A DNA stretch of 64,000 nt from Caprella mutica (GCA_947561585.1 CANNZV010001473.1:1-64000); one strand, 5' to 3'. Shown: positions 34,893 to 47,510, counted from the first letter of the stretch. The notes: a model not told the origin generated them from the letters alone. Translations and numbers: made by a program.

Positions 34893-35340
34893 TACAGCAG
34901 TGGTCGGCAACCCCCGGTCCCCGGACCGGTGCCTGTCCGCGGGATAATTGGTACCGGGCCGTGGAAGGTTACTCAATAATTCAATTCAAAAAATGAAATT
35001 ATTTTTATATAAGTGTGACCTCACATAATTAGACTATACAAGTTGGTGGACAATTTCAAATTTTCTGAGACAAATACATTTAAAATGAATATATAATGTA
35101 TAACAATCAGAGGTGTTCTGATCAAGAGATTTAGGGTCCTCTCTGTGGACCCGTGCGAATAAGTACAGCCCTACCCTAACCTCCGTGACATGTTAAAATT
35201 CTATTTAGACGCATATATACCTGACTACTATTATCTCATTATTTATTTTTCGAACTGAAGTATCTCTAATATTCACTATCTCTTTTGGGATCATTTATAA
35301 GATTCGAAAACCAGGAATTCAAACCGAACAAACTAAACCC

Positions 35341-36303
35341 CAATTATTCATTTCCTGTACAATTCGCACACCAATAATTTCATTCCTGTACAATCCACAT
35401 CCTGATGATTTTGTTCGTGTACAATCCGCACCCAATGATTTCTCTCCTGTACAATCCGCACCCAATTTATTATTTCCCTCCTATACAATCCGCACCCCAA
35501 TGATTTCCTTCCTGTACAATCCACACCCCAATGATTTCCCTCCTGTACAATCCACACCCCAAATGATTTCCCTCCTGTATAATCCGCACCCTAATGATTT
35601 CCCTCTTGTACAATCCGCACCCAAATGATTATTTCCCTCCTATACAATCCGCACCCCAATGATTTCCCTCCTGTATAATCCGCACCCCAATGATTTCCCT
35701 CCTGTACAATCCACACCCCAAATGATTTCCCTCCTGTACAATCCGCACCCTAATGGTTTCCCTCTTGTACAATCCGCACCCAAATGATTATTTCCCTCCT
35801 ATACAATCCGCACCCCAATGATTTCCCTCCTGTATAATCCGCACTCCAATGATTTCACTCCTGTACAATCCGCACTCCAATGATTTCCCTCCTGTATAAT
35901 CCGCACTCCAATGATTTCACTCCTGTATAATCTGCACCCAAATGATTTCCCTCCTGTATAATCCGCACCCCAATGATTTCTCTCCTGTATAATCCGCACC
36001 CAAATGATTTCCCTCCTGTACAATCCGCACCCCAATGATTTCCCTCCTGTACAATCCGCACCCCAATGATTTCCCTCCTGTATAATCCCCACCCCAATGA
36101 TTTCACTCCTGCACAATCTGTACCCCAATGATTTCACTCCTGTACAATCCGCACCCCAATGATTTCACTCCTTTACAATCCACACCCCAATGGTTTCCAT
36201 CCTGTACAATCCGCACCCCAATGATTTCACTGCTGTACAATCCACAACCCAATGATTTCCCTCCTGTACAATCCGCACCCCAATGATTTCACTCCTGTAC
36301 AAT
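35341..36303 (+). repeat. 31-bp minisatellite, left block, ~31 copies
   Basis: Units of CCAATGATTTCCCTCCTGTA followed by (C/T)AATCCGCACC; spacing of 31 bp is clear, e.g. GATTT at 36006 and 36037. Some units are 32-34 bp. Minus-strand ORFs of 69-112 codons reading EIIGVRIVQEGNHWG are pure repeat translation. Continues at 39328 after an insertion. Confidence 0.96.
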
Positions 36304-38229
36304 CCCAACAAACATATGAATGTCGATTCGATGCCGTTTGCTGTCGAATTCGTAGCGCTAACGGTGGGTATCGACTTAGCAACCATTTCGACTCATAGTA
36401 GATATCGGAATGTCTGTTTCTAAATTATATCTGAATTTACACTTCGAATAGAAACACGAAAACCGATACATGGTTTTAACAGCAACCTCTCGACGTCGGC
36501 ATATCTGTTTCCAAACGATATCTGAATTTATACTTCGACGAGAAGTGCGAAAACAGATAGCTACGTAGTTTTAAAAGAATAGTTTCAAATTTGGAAATTC
36601 ATTTTCTTATCTTCCTGTTTTATAATACGTATAGAAATGTAGGAATAATTTATATTTAATTGGATTGTACCTTTCTATATAACGTACTTAGTGCTCCCTT
36701 TAAACTATACCCAATAATTAATACACTTATAGGGGACTACGGCAGTTGTAAAGGTACGATCAGGCATTGGCACGCTAGTGCAATTGTACAATGGATCAAC
36801 GTAAAGTAACCGATATTGGAACATCAGTTGTTGAATATATTGTTCCTCCAGTACCGTGAAAATGAAATTGATAACCAATCAAGTGATTTTTGATGGCCAG
36901 TGCATTTATTGTTATGAATCTATTCTAAACTGCTTATTGTATATAAGCCTCGAGGGGTTCCTGAAGCTGTCTTTGGTGAATAGAAGAGAAGTGGGGTGGC
37001 GTTCCTTGGGACCCAAACTGTTGTAATTTGGATTATGTATTGTCTATTTTATGTTTACCATGTGTTTAGTGTTTTTAACTCTCCATGCAGTTTTAGAGGA
37101 TAGCGCTAGGGTTATGCTCCACAATTACGTACGAGTTCTTAGATTTTGTATTAGGTAGGCTCATAGACTTCATTTACTATTACCTCTTCATTTCTCTCTT
37201 CCATCCTTGAGTGCAGCCACCGGTGCTTGTGACCATTTTTGTCACATTCCTCGGTAAGTGACAGCATTCACGGAGAAGTTTTTCAGCATTCATGAGCGTC
37301 GTGACTTCGTCCATGGAGCCACTTTCCTTTCTCACTGCTTCTTCCAGTCCCTTGTATTTCATTTCCTTTTGACGTCAGCGACATGGCCTTTGGTTCCGAA
37401 GCAGACGTTAAACCTCTACTAAACGTCAATAATTAAAAGTTGATGGGCTATTTAACATGTTTCATTTTAGATCAAATTCTGTGTTATCAGACGGTTCCAC
37501 ATTTTTCGAATATGTAAGAAATAAATATAATAATTATCATTATTCAATTCTTACTTAAATTGGCATCCTTGATACCAACACGTAAAATACAAGTTTAGAA
37601 ATAAAAATCATTACATAAATAATTTTTTCACATAAAATTAGGAACCCTATTTCCGATAACTTGAGCTTTCACCTAGTGCCAAAAGCTGCAAATGAGACGA
37701 TTAAAATTCAGTGATTCACATTACAGATAATTAAACTTAAAGTGGTAATCGGACTCAATAAATCTATATTTAATAATTATTTAACTTTTACTTCAATTGG
37801 TTTCATACCTTCAGCTATTTTGTTACTAATTAAATAGTAGTTAAATAATAATTATTATATTTTCCTTTATCACGTGTTCGAAAATATAGACCCTATTAAT
37901 TACTTGGAACATATACCCTACTGCTAAAAATATTTCACAGAGCACAAAATTTCTGTTTGTTCAATGAAACACAATAATTATAAAAAATCTAATTATTTAT
38001 TAATTTCTTCTAAGTCGTGGTCTCAAAACAGTTTCTTTAATTTGAACTCAGAAAGAACGAAAATTTTAAGGAGTTACAATTATATAAAAATTTGACCAAC
38101 TCATTACTATTTGTAATAAGAATAAGTTGTGATTTTGGTTATGAAAGCTGTGCTTGCCTGTATTGTTCTATTCACTTTAAAATATCTTTAAGTATCTCCG
38201 GGTCGTTTAATTTCAAAAAATTTTTTAGT

Positions 38230-38305
38230 TAAATGCATCCACGGTGGCAATGTGACAGAGGTACAGGCATGAAGACGGATGGGCCCACGATCGATACCAG
38301 GACAC
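38230..38305 (+). other. tRNA-like A-box/B-box segment inside the CCCAACAAAC family, copy 1
   Basis: GGTGGCAATGTGAC, then about 35 bp, then CGATCGATACCAGG resemble Pol III A and B boxes. The version in copy 3 (TGGCACAGTGAC ... GTTCGATACC, 50750-50803) is much closer to consensus. Likely an old SINE head carried inside the element. No full tRNA fold could be drawn. Confidence 0.4.
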
Positions 38306-38422
38306 ATCACTTCATTTCTTCCCATTTTATTTACACATAATATTATGTAACAATAATCAAATTGATATGCATCTAAATGTACAGTACGTTATATCAATGA
38401 AGTAAGAGTTTTCAATTTTAAA

Positions 38423-39013
38423 GGTCCTCTCCAGGCTCCGGGAAAACAATGAGTTTATAACATAATATTATAGAACTAAGGTCTACGATCATTATTCTGC
38501 AAACCGCATACAATTCGGTTCAGTATATATTTTATAATTTGTTTTTAAAGTTTTTTAGTACTCTATGAGCAACAATTGAGCGAATCACTAATATGATGCT
38601 CAAGAAGAAGATTGTACACTCTTTGTTTTGGTTACAAATTTGAATTTTATTAACAAACCATGCGTTTTCGGCCATTATTTTAGATATTAATTGTTTCTTA
38701 AAGTATATAAAAGTTTCTATTATAAGTTCATTCAATTTTATACCTTTACACGAATATTAAATGGATTTATTATACCTAATACCTAGTTGAAAATCAAAAC
38801 AAATGGTGTACATTCTTTTTCTTCAGGCTGAAAATTTCTTAAATTAGTAAGTCGTAAGTAAAATAGGTTTTGTAGAGTTTTGATTATAAAAATCTTTAAA
38901 AGCATATAAAATTAAAAAATATGCTACCAAATTCGATGTGGTTTGCAGCAAAATGATAAGAAACATTAGCCTCGTTGAATAAGGCAATAAAAATATTTGC
39001 TTGGAGGGGACCT
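38423..39013. mobile_element. TTAA-target element copy 1, 591 bp
   Basis: Ends AGGTCCTCTCCAGGCTCC and, reversed, AGGTCCCCTCCAAGCAAAT, flanked by TTAA on both sides (38419-38422 and 39014-39017), as in piggyBac-type insertion. A second copy at 54059-54658 also has TTAA flanks. A minus-strand ORF of about 67-70 codons starting MNELIIETFIYF is present in both copies, but this may only reflect young age. Absent from copy 2 of its host element, which gives the empty site. Confidence 0.9.
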
Positions 39014-39327
39014 TTAATTTATTTATTTATTGGATGCAAGTGGATATCGCTTCGAAACATATTAGATATACAATTAGGCGTCTGTTCGACGGAGAATCCC
39101 TATGTATGTTGGATGTCGTAATTTAACTTTTTATTCAACGCTGTTAAAACGGTATCGCTTCGATGCCAAATATACTTGATATGATGCGGTTTAGCGGTGC
39201 AAACGGATATCGGATTGATGTCTAGTTGATGTCACCATGTCTAATCTGTTACTGGTATTCGATGTCGGAAGAGAGGTTATACAGAGTCGTTTAGACATCG
39301 AATAGATACATTCATGTTTGCTGGGAT

Positions 39328-39690
39328 CTGCACCCCAATGATTTCCCTCCTGTATAATCTGCACTCCAACGATTTCCCTCCTGTATAATCCGCACTCCAA
39401 TGATTAGGAATCCCTCCTGTAAAATCCGCACCCCAATAATTTCACTCCTGTGCAATCAGCACCCCAATAATTTCCTTCCTGTATAATCTGCACCTCGGTG
39501 ATTTCCCTCCTGTATAATCCCCACCCCAATAATTTCCCTCCTGTATAACCCGCACCCCAATGATTTCCCTCCTGTATAATCCGCACCCCAATGATTTCAC
39601 TCCTGTACAATCAGCACCCCAATAATTTCCCTCCTGTATAATCTGCACCCCGATGATTTCCCTCCTCTATAATCCGCACTCTAATATGAG
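39328..39690 (+). repeat. 31-bp minisatellite, right block, ~11-12 copies
   Basis: Same unit as 35341-36303 (CCAATGATTTCCCTCCTGTA, then TAATC(C/T)GCACC). The two blocks were one array before the 3.0-kb insertion. Confidence 0.95.
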
Positions 39691-40006
39691 CTGGGGTGCA
39701 GATTCTATAGGTGATCATTTTTTTACCTTAATATGTTTTTTTTTTTTTCGTACCTGAGTAATTAAATTATTTTGACCTGAGTGTTATTACTATTTTTTGT
39801 GCCAGATTTAGATTGTTATTGTAAAAGGAATGTTTATATAAAGGATTATTTTATATTAGCTCCAGAAAGCAGTAGCTTCTTGAAAGCGAACGAATTTTTG
39901 GTGTACCCAATACTTTTAGCTACATTCATCCCACCGGGCCGCGAGAATATTGTTGAACGTTTACCGGTCCGCGACGATAAAAAGGTTGCCGACCACTGTA
40001 GTACAG

Positions 40007-40745
40007 TACCTGTTATTGAATCTAAATTATATTCGAATGAAATTATGTATTATGGATACACATATTCTGATCAAACAAAAAATATCTCAAAAGCCAAATT
40101 GTATTTTTTTTTAAATAATTAGTGTCAATTATAATTGTAGCCCGTAATCATGATACTGCCACAAATGATTTGTTTTTCCTTTTAATATGTATTTCTTAAT
40201 AAAAAGTGTGAGAAACGGACGGACTGACGACGCGGCTCTTATTATAGTACTAGTGTACTTACCCGTTAAGAATAATGTGTTCTCAATTTCATCACTATCA
40301 ATATTTGTGTAATTTAACTTACAAAACTTTGGTCCGTACCCTCAGATTTAAAGGAAGCTATTAATTGAATAATGACGATAATATTATAATTATAGTTACA
40401 GAGTATACAAATTTTATGTTTGAGGCTGCAATTACTTCTTCATAAAAGATTTAAAATAATTTCTAATTCAGTTATAGTAATAATCATTTATTCCACTCAT
40501 ATAAGAAGTGGTATTCATGCTACCACTTGTTAACATATTTAGTCTAATTTCTGAATGCTGCTCAAAGCAAGACAGACCACAGACAGACAGACAAATAAAT
40601 ATAAGGAAACTATTTATGGGGGGTGATAGATTTTAGAAATTTTTATACAGGCTGCTTATACTTCTTCCTTGGAAACTATTTTGAAATAGAACAACTTCAG
40701 TGACATTTTAATCTCATTGAAGTTTTCACTCTGAATATTCGTTCT
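40007..40745. other. AT-rich stretch, nothing recognised
   Basis: Short repeated CAGACAGACA near 40572-40592. No coding or element features. Confidence 0.45.
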
Positions 40746-40839
40746 TTGCTTGTTAAGACCCGCTTCACACTTGCATTTTTAACACCGCGGAAAAAAGCTC
40801 TTCTTAAAATGTGCTTACACTTGCTTTTTTTTCATTGGT

Positions 40840-41295
40840 GATGGAAAAATCACATTAAATTTACCATGTGATTTAATGTTTGGTAAATACACATATTTAC
40901 CATGTGATTTAATGTTTTTAATGTGGCAATGGAGTATGAATATGTGTTATCCACATTGAACAAATCTACCCATCATAAAAACACATAATTAACATGTGGT
41001 AATGTCAATTTAAAACCATATCATAAAAAAAATATATCAAATAGAGATTGTATACACCACTTCATATCCACATTTAAATTACCATACTTATAACAGGTGT
41101 TTACCAAGTGTTATTTACCAAATTCATAGCAACATGTTAAATACCATACATATAACATATGGTAACCACATATAATTTACCCTATTACCACGTAAAACAA
41201 CATGTAATAAATATGGTACACATCCATTTCTAAAAATATGCATGGTATACACATGATTTAAATATGTATAAGTGCCATATTGTATACACATGGAA
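40840..41295. repeat. Region saturated with TTACCA / CACATG words in both orientations
   Basis: TTTACCATGTGATTTAATG occurs twice (40860-40920). Variants of ACCATA, GGTAA and ACATGTGG recur on both strands every 20-30 bp for about 450 bp. No fixed period. It resembles a decayed short-unit arm region. No ORF. Confidence 0.55.
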
Positions 41296-41819
41296 TTGTT
41301 TGAAGGGAAGCTTAATATTCACTTGTACTCACAATAAAAAAACTTTGATCGATGTTCGTGAAATATTTAGAATTTGCAACCCGACCTAATTCTCTGACAA
41401 TTTCACTCGATCGAATTGATTGCATATTAATTAAGAATACTTTTTACATATAAAGGAAAATTGTTAAAATGAAAGAGTTATGTTAATGAAATAGAGAATA
41501 AAAATGTAAATGTAATAACTATTTAACATACATATAAGTTGATTTAACATTCACATAATTTATTGTATAATTTAAAATTATTTTATTGTGAGAATATCTA
41601 ATTATCTAGTATTCATAAATCAGTACACAGAGTTCAACGTTTGCTTCGGAACCAAAGGCTAAATTGCAGATTTAACTGTTCCAATATCTATGTAGTTATT
41701 ACTGTAAAAATAAATGTCCCCTTAACCTCTCAAAGAAGGACTAACGCCGTTTTCCATAAATTGAAATGTGTTTATAATTAAAGAAAATTTCAGAAAGTCA
41801 AAAAATATACATGTATTGC

Positions 41820-41890
41820 CAATAAGTGACTGGCAGTTTTCCGCCTGACAGTTTTCCGCTTCGGCAGTTTTCCGCCCTGCAGTTTTCCCG
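41820..41890 (+). repeat. Short array of GGCAGTTTTCCGCCT units, second locus
   Basis: Begins AATAAGTGACTGGCAG exactly as at 9325 and contains the same CCGCTTCGGCAGTTTTCCG variant. Shared start and unit order show the two loci descend from one terminal arm. Confidence 0.85.
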
Positions 41891-42037
41891 ACACCATCAA
41901 ATCATATGTGTCTATGAAATTACGAATCACAAAGTTTAAGAACTATACTCAGATGTTTATTTAACTAGTTCCGCGTCTATACTGACGGTTGGCGTGGAAT
42001 ATTTCAAAGAGGGCTTTGTTTTCTTAGGCCTATCTGA

Positions 42038-43546
42038 TATAAACTGCGTCCATCGCTTTATTGCAGATCACTATTTTGTGAATATTATTAAAGAATTTTT
42101 ATTTGTGAATAATAATTCTATGTTAGTATCTTGCTGAAATATTTTTTGAATCCATGAGAAAATTGGAAAGTTATGAATGGTAATGTATTTTGAAGGCATT
42201 TTTACTGTCTATCGCTTTATTGCAGCTCTGTGAAAAGGCCAAAAAATGGACGATTAACTTCTACCGAGAGGGTAAAAATTGTAGCAGGTCCTGCAGAAGG
42301 GAGGACTCTTCTATATTTAGCTTTATAACTTGTAAGGGTTAAGAGAACAATAGTTTCTTTTGTGGAAAATTCCGACACAAACCCAAGGATAGATGATGGT
42401 ACGAGAAAAAGAATTTCCCCTCGAAATATGCGAAAAATATGCAAGCAGGTCATAAGGCAGCTAAATGACACTAGTGCCTCCATTTTTGACAAGGCTGTCA
42501 TTGGTCCTACGTCAAAACAGTCCTGATGTAATGTCTCAAATGAAACGGTCAGAAATGCTCAATGGGGCTTAAGACCAGAGAACAATGCAATCAAATCATG
42601 AGAGTCTCTCAATTGATGCCCAGAGATATGAGGAAAGAAGTTGTAACCCTTCAAGCATGAGATTGTGCGAAGTAATGCAAGAAATCATCTTTTGCCAACG
42701 AGATAATTGAAAACTATTAGGCCAAGGGAACAAGTACTCAACTAAAGAGGCAATGTAGGATTGCCAATCAACGTTTCACCAATGATGCCCGCTTAAAACA
42801 CAAAGTCACAGCCTCCTTGTTGACGACGAAACCAGTGTGAATAAACAGCTCCAGTAAGATCAAAAATTTAACCCATCCATCCAGACAATCAAGGGTGGCT
42901 CTTTCCTCATCTGTTAAAAGAACAAGTAAAAAGTTTGTTTTCATGTAACTCTGTGTACTTCTAATGCCTTTTTCCTTTTGGGTCTTGTCCATAGGAGGTC
43001 TGAAAATGGGCTCCACGTTCCTTGTCGTCTCATTTAAGACACTGTTTGGACGAATAACCAATGACAGCCTTGTCGAAAATGGAGGCACTAGTGTTATTTG
43101 GCTGCCTTGTAACCTGCCTGTGTAGTTTTCGCATATTTCGAGGGGAAAAAGCTTCTCCTCGTACCCTCATCTCTCCTTGGGTTGGTGTCGGGATTTTCCA
43201 CAATGGAAACTATGTTTCTCTTATCCCTCCTAAATTCATTAGCTAATAATAGAAGAGTCATCCCTTCTGTAGGACCTGTTACAATTTTTACCCTCTTGGT
43301 AGAAGTTACTCGCCTATTTTTTGGCCTTTTCACAGAGCTGCAATAAAGCGATGGACAGGTAAAATGCCTTCAAAATACATAAACGTTCATAACTTTCCAA
43401 TTTTCTCATGGATTCAAAAAATATTTCAGCACGATACTAACATAGAAGCAATGTTCCAGTGACCAAAGTTTCACTACTGTTCGATCAATATTATTAAAAT
43501 TATTCACAAAATAGTTATCTGCAATAAAGCGATGGACGCAGTTTAT
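42038..43546. mobile_element. 1.5-kb palindromic element (TATAAACTGCGTCCATCGC)
   Basis: Arms of about 490 bp (42038-42530 and 43020-43546) are inverted copies: TATAAACTGCGTCCATCGC at the tip, GCTTTATTGCAGCTCTGTGA, GAGGGTAAAAATTG and AATGGAGGCACTAGTG further in. Loop 42531-43019. An outward frame (79 codons minus at 43094-43333; a degenerate match in the left arm) runs through RPKNRRVTSTKRVKIV. Both arms keep similar peptide text, so it may be a relict coding sequence, family unknown. Confidence 0.82.
43094..43333 (-). pseudogene. Unrecognised coding relict in palindrome arm
   Basis: 79-codon frame, basic, containing NEFRRDKRNIVSIVENPDTN and ending in a KYAKTTQAGYKAAK-like tail. The left arm (42230-42470, opposite strand) encodes a diverged version with VENSDTNPR in place of VENPDTNPR but with stops. 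Similar peptide text in two diverged copies suggests past selection. No motif I can name. Confidence 0.4.
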
Positions 43547-43918
43547 AGTCCGGTCAAAATAGAGAAAAATAGGAAAATGAATATTAGTAAGTTAATTTTT
43601 ACATATGCTACTTTATAGGTGTTGTTATATCACAGAAAAAAAGTTTACCACTTTATGTCATTGGATTTCGAAGTTATTGAAGAAATTCAATTTGAAGGTT
43701 TAAAAACAGTGTTTCAATATCCGTGGAGTTTTTTTGAAGCACCTTACTGGGTAAAAATGTCACTTCTTTGCTAATTGCGGCTAATGTAACTCATTTTATT
43801 TATATTTTACTTATAAGTCTACACAGTACTTTCATTTAAATCATATTCCATACAATTATGGCAAGATACTCCTCTGCATTGACCATAAATATTGGAGCAT
43901 CGCAAGGAAATATTTGAA

Positions 43919-44640
43919 TCAGGTACAGCTTTTGGTACTACAATCCTCTTTACAATTGCATCTGATCATTTTCAAGAGGGAATATGGAGCAGGGGGTTTG
44001 AAAGTGTAAATTGACATCAGCCTCTCCCTTACAATTCTCCACCTAAATTCAAGAGGATTCAAATCATTCCCTATCCTAGCTTGAACCTGATGGAACACTC
44101 TCACCGAATGGAATGTTGGGCAGGGCATCTCAGGCAGGAGAGGTTTATTCCCAGTACACACTTTATTAATATACCCCCATAATCGATGCAGGTGAACGAG
44201 ATTCGATGATTTTGTTACTCCGTATAATAGTAAAAGCAATCTCTCACCAGCATGCATGGGATATAAATTATCATCTTTTTGAGGTATACTGTTGACAAAA
44301 GGCATCATATCTCTTTGAAATTAGGATCAGTTCTTCACTTTTTCAGTGCTGCTCCCTTCCCAATGGAATGTACTCTAGAGGTTGTATCACATCCCAAAAG
44401 TGTATGTATTGGTAATATCAGTTTGGCAATGTTTAGTGCAAGTGCTCCGATTATATGCTTGATGTTTCATATCTTACATGAATCACTTTCGTCCGATATT
44501 AGTATGATGTCATGTAAACCAGGTGAAGTGGCATTCGCGTGATAGATCAGTATCCTCTCAATAACCACAGTATCGTGAGTTTCAGATGTCTTACAATCAG
44601 CAAATCCGTGTCATCCATTGCCTGAAGTTTCTTCATGTCA
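43919..44640 (-). pseudogene. Transposon-type CxC cysteine-rich protein C-terminus, left arm
   Basis: Minus strand, in pieces. First a degenerate GALALNIAKLILP then HTLLGCDTTS stretch. Then a 129-codon frame (43919-44308) with VRVFHQVQARIGNDLNPLEF followed by KPPAPYSLLKMIRCNCKEDC and SCT. I associate this arrangement (H-x3-GCDTTS, then VQ...NP, then APx2LLx2I-CxCK) with multicopy, transposon-like uncharacterised proteins in arthropods and cnidarians; the catalytic nature is unknown to me. Frameshifts separate the pieces and the cysteine-rich tail is cut short. Confidence 0.6.
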
Positions 44641-44660
44641 TTGCTATTGAAGTCTTCTAG

Positions 44661-46959
44661 AAGCAATTACATTCTTTAAAAAATCTTCTTTCTTAATAAC
44701 AATCAGCACCGCCTTTTTTTCTGATTTCTATATTTGAACAACTGGCCTTTCCCTTTCAATCCCTTTCCCTTTCAGTTGTTTCCCTTTCAAACGACTAATT
44801 ATTAATAATCAATTACAACCACTACAGTAATTTGCTGATTAAAATACAACGCAATTGAATTCAAAGGTATTTCTAAACTTATGGCAACACTCTAGTTTCC
44901 TTCTAGAAACATACGCGCTAAATACAATTAGGCCTAGCTACTCTTTGTTTAGTTTCCGCCCACCGATTGTAAGGATAATTGTTACCGGTTAAACGACATT
45001 AACGAGTCTGATACAACAGAGTGAAGAGTGCCAATACAGTGCTAGTGTTTGTGAACTAAAATTAGATTATAAACTCTCACCAATTATTAATATTAATACC
45101 TTTATTGCATACATAATTATTAGCTAATTAGCTCCAATTAACATTATTAATATAGTTAACTATAATAACAAACTATTATTAGAATTAGTATCCTTATTCA
45201 CAATCAGATTTATGTTACTACCATTTTGGAAAAGTAAGTACACACCCCAGACTCTTCTTACATCCTGTTTTCCAGGTTTGAAAACATGACCAACCGCCAA
45301 CATTTGACCAAACTGCATAAGTTGGGATAATTTCTGACAGTATTAAAAAATGTATAACATTTGTTAATACTATTCTTCTAATTCAATGCATATTTAATAT
45401 ATTACAATTAAGTTTTACACAACATATTTCAACTTCAGGATTAGGAATTTAATTATTTATTATAAGGATTAAAAGGCCATTTGACGAGTAACACTTTGCT
45501 CAATTCTCAATTATTGTAATTTTAAGTACAAACTATTTTTAATGCTTCTACATTTGCCAAAGTAATTTACTTCTCATATTAAATTAACTACAGTTATTAT
45601 TATTAATTATTTATTATGAACATGAAAAATGCCAAATAATAATTCAACTCAACCTAATTAATAAACATTAGAAATAAATATTCATAATTTAACTCATTGA
45701 GATTAGTTTTAATTATTGCTATTTAACTGGCATAAATCTTAATTCACAGTAATTGGTAAATTAGTAAATTATTTCAATTGATTATAATGTAAAAAATAAT
45801 TTTTTCTTTTTATTTTTTATTGTTATTTTGGCAAATTGTCGAAGGAAATTTAAGTCCAAATTTCTTACTGGATTTATTATTCCAGGGAGCCAGTCTAGGG
45901 AGACTCAAAAGCCAGTCTAGAGAGAAGCATATCCCAGTCTACGGAGACTCAAAAGCCAGTCTAGAGAGAAGCATATCCCAGTCTACGGAGACAGTCAATT
46001 CCAAGTCTACGCTAGTCTAGAGAGACCAGCACATTCTAGTCTACGGAAACACGACTTAACCTACGGAGAACTCACAAATCTACGGATACTTCAAGTTCCA
46101 AAATCATAACCCTAGCATACGGACGCAGCAAACACCCATCTTGGCTACATAGCGATAACAGATTGTTACGCACGAAGGAAGTACCAATAATTATCACTGC
46201 AGCGATACCTCACTCGAGAACTACTCGAACCAAAACTACAGACCAATCTGACTCAAGACATAAGCTGAGTACAATAGGAATAAATAAATAAAAATTAACT
46301 CTTGTTTGATTGTCACATTTATTAATTCATCATTTGTTTATGTATTAATTAGAACTGGAAAAGAAGAAAATAAGAGGATAGGCCATATAGATAAGTAATA
46401 ATTAAGTAAGATAAGTGTGTGGCTTAGAAGTGGATATAATAAAACACTTTCTAAGACCAGAGAAACACACGTTCGAAAAAAATCTTACAAGAGCTTACTT
46501 GTAAAGTTGTATGTATAACATCAAAAACGACAGTTACGTTTGTGAAAGTTATAAACACATAGCTTGAAAATTGCGTACTATTTCTTAATTCAAAGGAGAT
46601 ACTCCATAAATCAATGAGCCTCTACCTAAACCATAGGCACAATTTGAATGTATTTCAGGTTGTACATCATTAGCAACCTGTTTTCCAATTAGTGACATGT
46701 CTACTGTGACATTGACTATCTCATAGTCAATGTTGACCCACTGCAGCTTCTCTTTCAAAAGATTATTACCTTAGTTCAAAGGATTGGCTGTGATGTTCCA
46801 ATGAAACAGATTTTCTCTCATGCATTGTCTACTGATCCTTCTTCGTTGGTGGATAAAAATGAATAAATCTCAACTCAGACAAGTTCCTAATGATGTACAA
46901 CCTGAAATATCTTCAAATTGTGCCCATGTTTTAGGCATAATTTAAAGATTTTTTAAAGA
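44661..46959. other. Loop of the 6-kb palindrome, no recognised gene
   Basis: AT-rich except for a mixed patch at 44890-45060 (no ORF) and the minisatellite at 45885-46100. A GTAAGTAC donor-like site at 45234 is isolated. Nothing supports a transcript. Confidence 0.5.
45885..46100 (+). repeat. 22/45-bp minisatellite (CCAGTCTACGGAGACTCAAAA)
   Basis: Alternating units CCAGTCTACGGAGACTCAAA and GCCAGTCTAGAGAGAAGCAT form a 45-bp dimer repeated twice, followed by decayed monomers containing (G/C)TCTACGGA. A 66-codon ORF crosses it without meaning. Lies in the loop of the palindromic element. Confidence 0.85.
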
Positions 46960-47508
46960 ATGAGAGCAATAAAGAACAATTCATTAAATTGCTTCTAGAA
47001 GACTTCAATAGCAATGGCATGAAAGAAACTTAAGACAACGGATGACACGGATTTGCTGATTGTATTAACAACTCTAAGAACATCTGAAATTCACGATACT
47101 GTGGTTATTGAGAGGATACTGATCTGTTAGTGCTGTGTTACTGATCCATCTCGCAAATGTTACTTCTCCTGGTTTACATGACATCATACTAATATCGGAC
47201 GAAAGTGATTCATGTAAGATATGTAACATCAAGCATATAATCGGAGCACTTGGACTAAACATTGCCAAACTGATATTACCAACACATACACTTCTGGGAT
47301 GCGATACAACATCTCCCTTCCATTGGGAAGGGAGCAGCACTGAAAAAGTGAAGAACTTATCCTAATTTCAAAAAGATATGATGCCTTTTCTCAACAGTAT
47401 ACCTCAAAAAGATGATATATATATATCCCCTGCATGCTGGTGATAGATTGCTTTTACTATTACACGGAGTAACAAAATCATCGAATCTCGTTCACCATCT
47501 TATAGGGG
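46960..47508 (+). pseudogene. Transposon-type protein remnant, right arm, upstream part
   Basis: Frames read FIKLLLEDFNSNGM, then (76 codons, 47135-47365) GLHDIILISDESDS, GALGLNIAKLILPTHTLLGC and DTTSPF. This is the mirror of the left-arm minus-strand sequence and is more intact across the THTLLGCDTTS block. The reading continues after a 1.36-kb insertion at 48882. Start of the ancestral protein not found. Confidence 0.6.
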
Positions 47509-47510
47509 TA

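Larger units (their letters stand above)
36304..39325. mobile_element. CCCAACAAAC element, copy 1 (3.0 kb), inserted in the minisatellite
   Basis: The left end CCCAACAAACATATGAATGT and the reverse of the right end CCCAGCAAACATGAATGTAT match; GATTCGATG/TATTCGATG follows. Both sides carry AT, and joining them restores a normal TACAATCTGCACC minisatellite unit, so the target duplication is 2 bp. Subterminal regions repeat GATATC, TCGATG and TTCGA words. No transposase is recognised. Copies 2 and 3 lie at 51380-53483 and about 50592-51226. Confidence 0.88.
34898..39998. mobile_element. hAT-type element, non-autonomous, containing nested insertions
   Basis: The left end CAGTGGTCGGCAACCCCCGG and the reverse of the right end CAGTGGTCGGCAACCTTTTT are typical hAT termini. 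The element is flanked by perfect 8-bp duplications TAGTACAG (34890-34897 and 39999-40006). Subterminal CCGGTCC/CGGGCCG motifs recur on both sides. There is no transposase; the interior is mostly a 31-bp minisatellite and a 3-kb insertion. Without insertions it would be about 2 kb. Confidence 0.93.

Noticed and set aside
34621..34976. 108-codon FNLKLT-repeat protein
   Set aside because: Direct translation of the AATTTGAAGTTGACT array.
35341..36303. Minus-strand repetitive proteins (EIIGVRIVQEGNHWG repeats)
   Set aside because: They follow the 31-bp unit exactly in more than one frame; open frames arise because the unit lacks stops.
39781..40122. 113-codon ORF over the hAT right end
   Set aside because: Crosses the hAT terminus and its target duplication, so it joins unrelated sequences; no motif.
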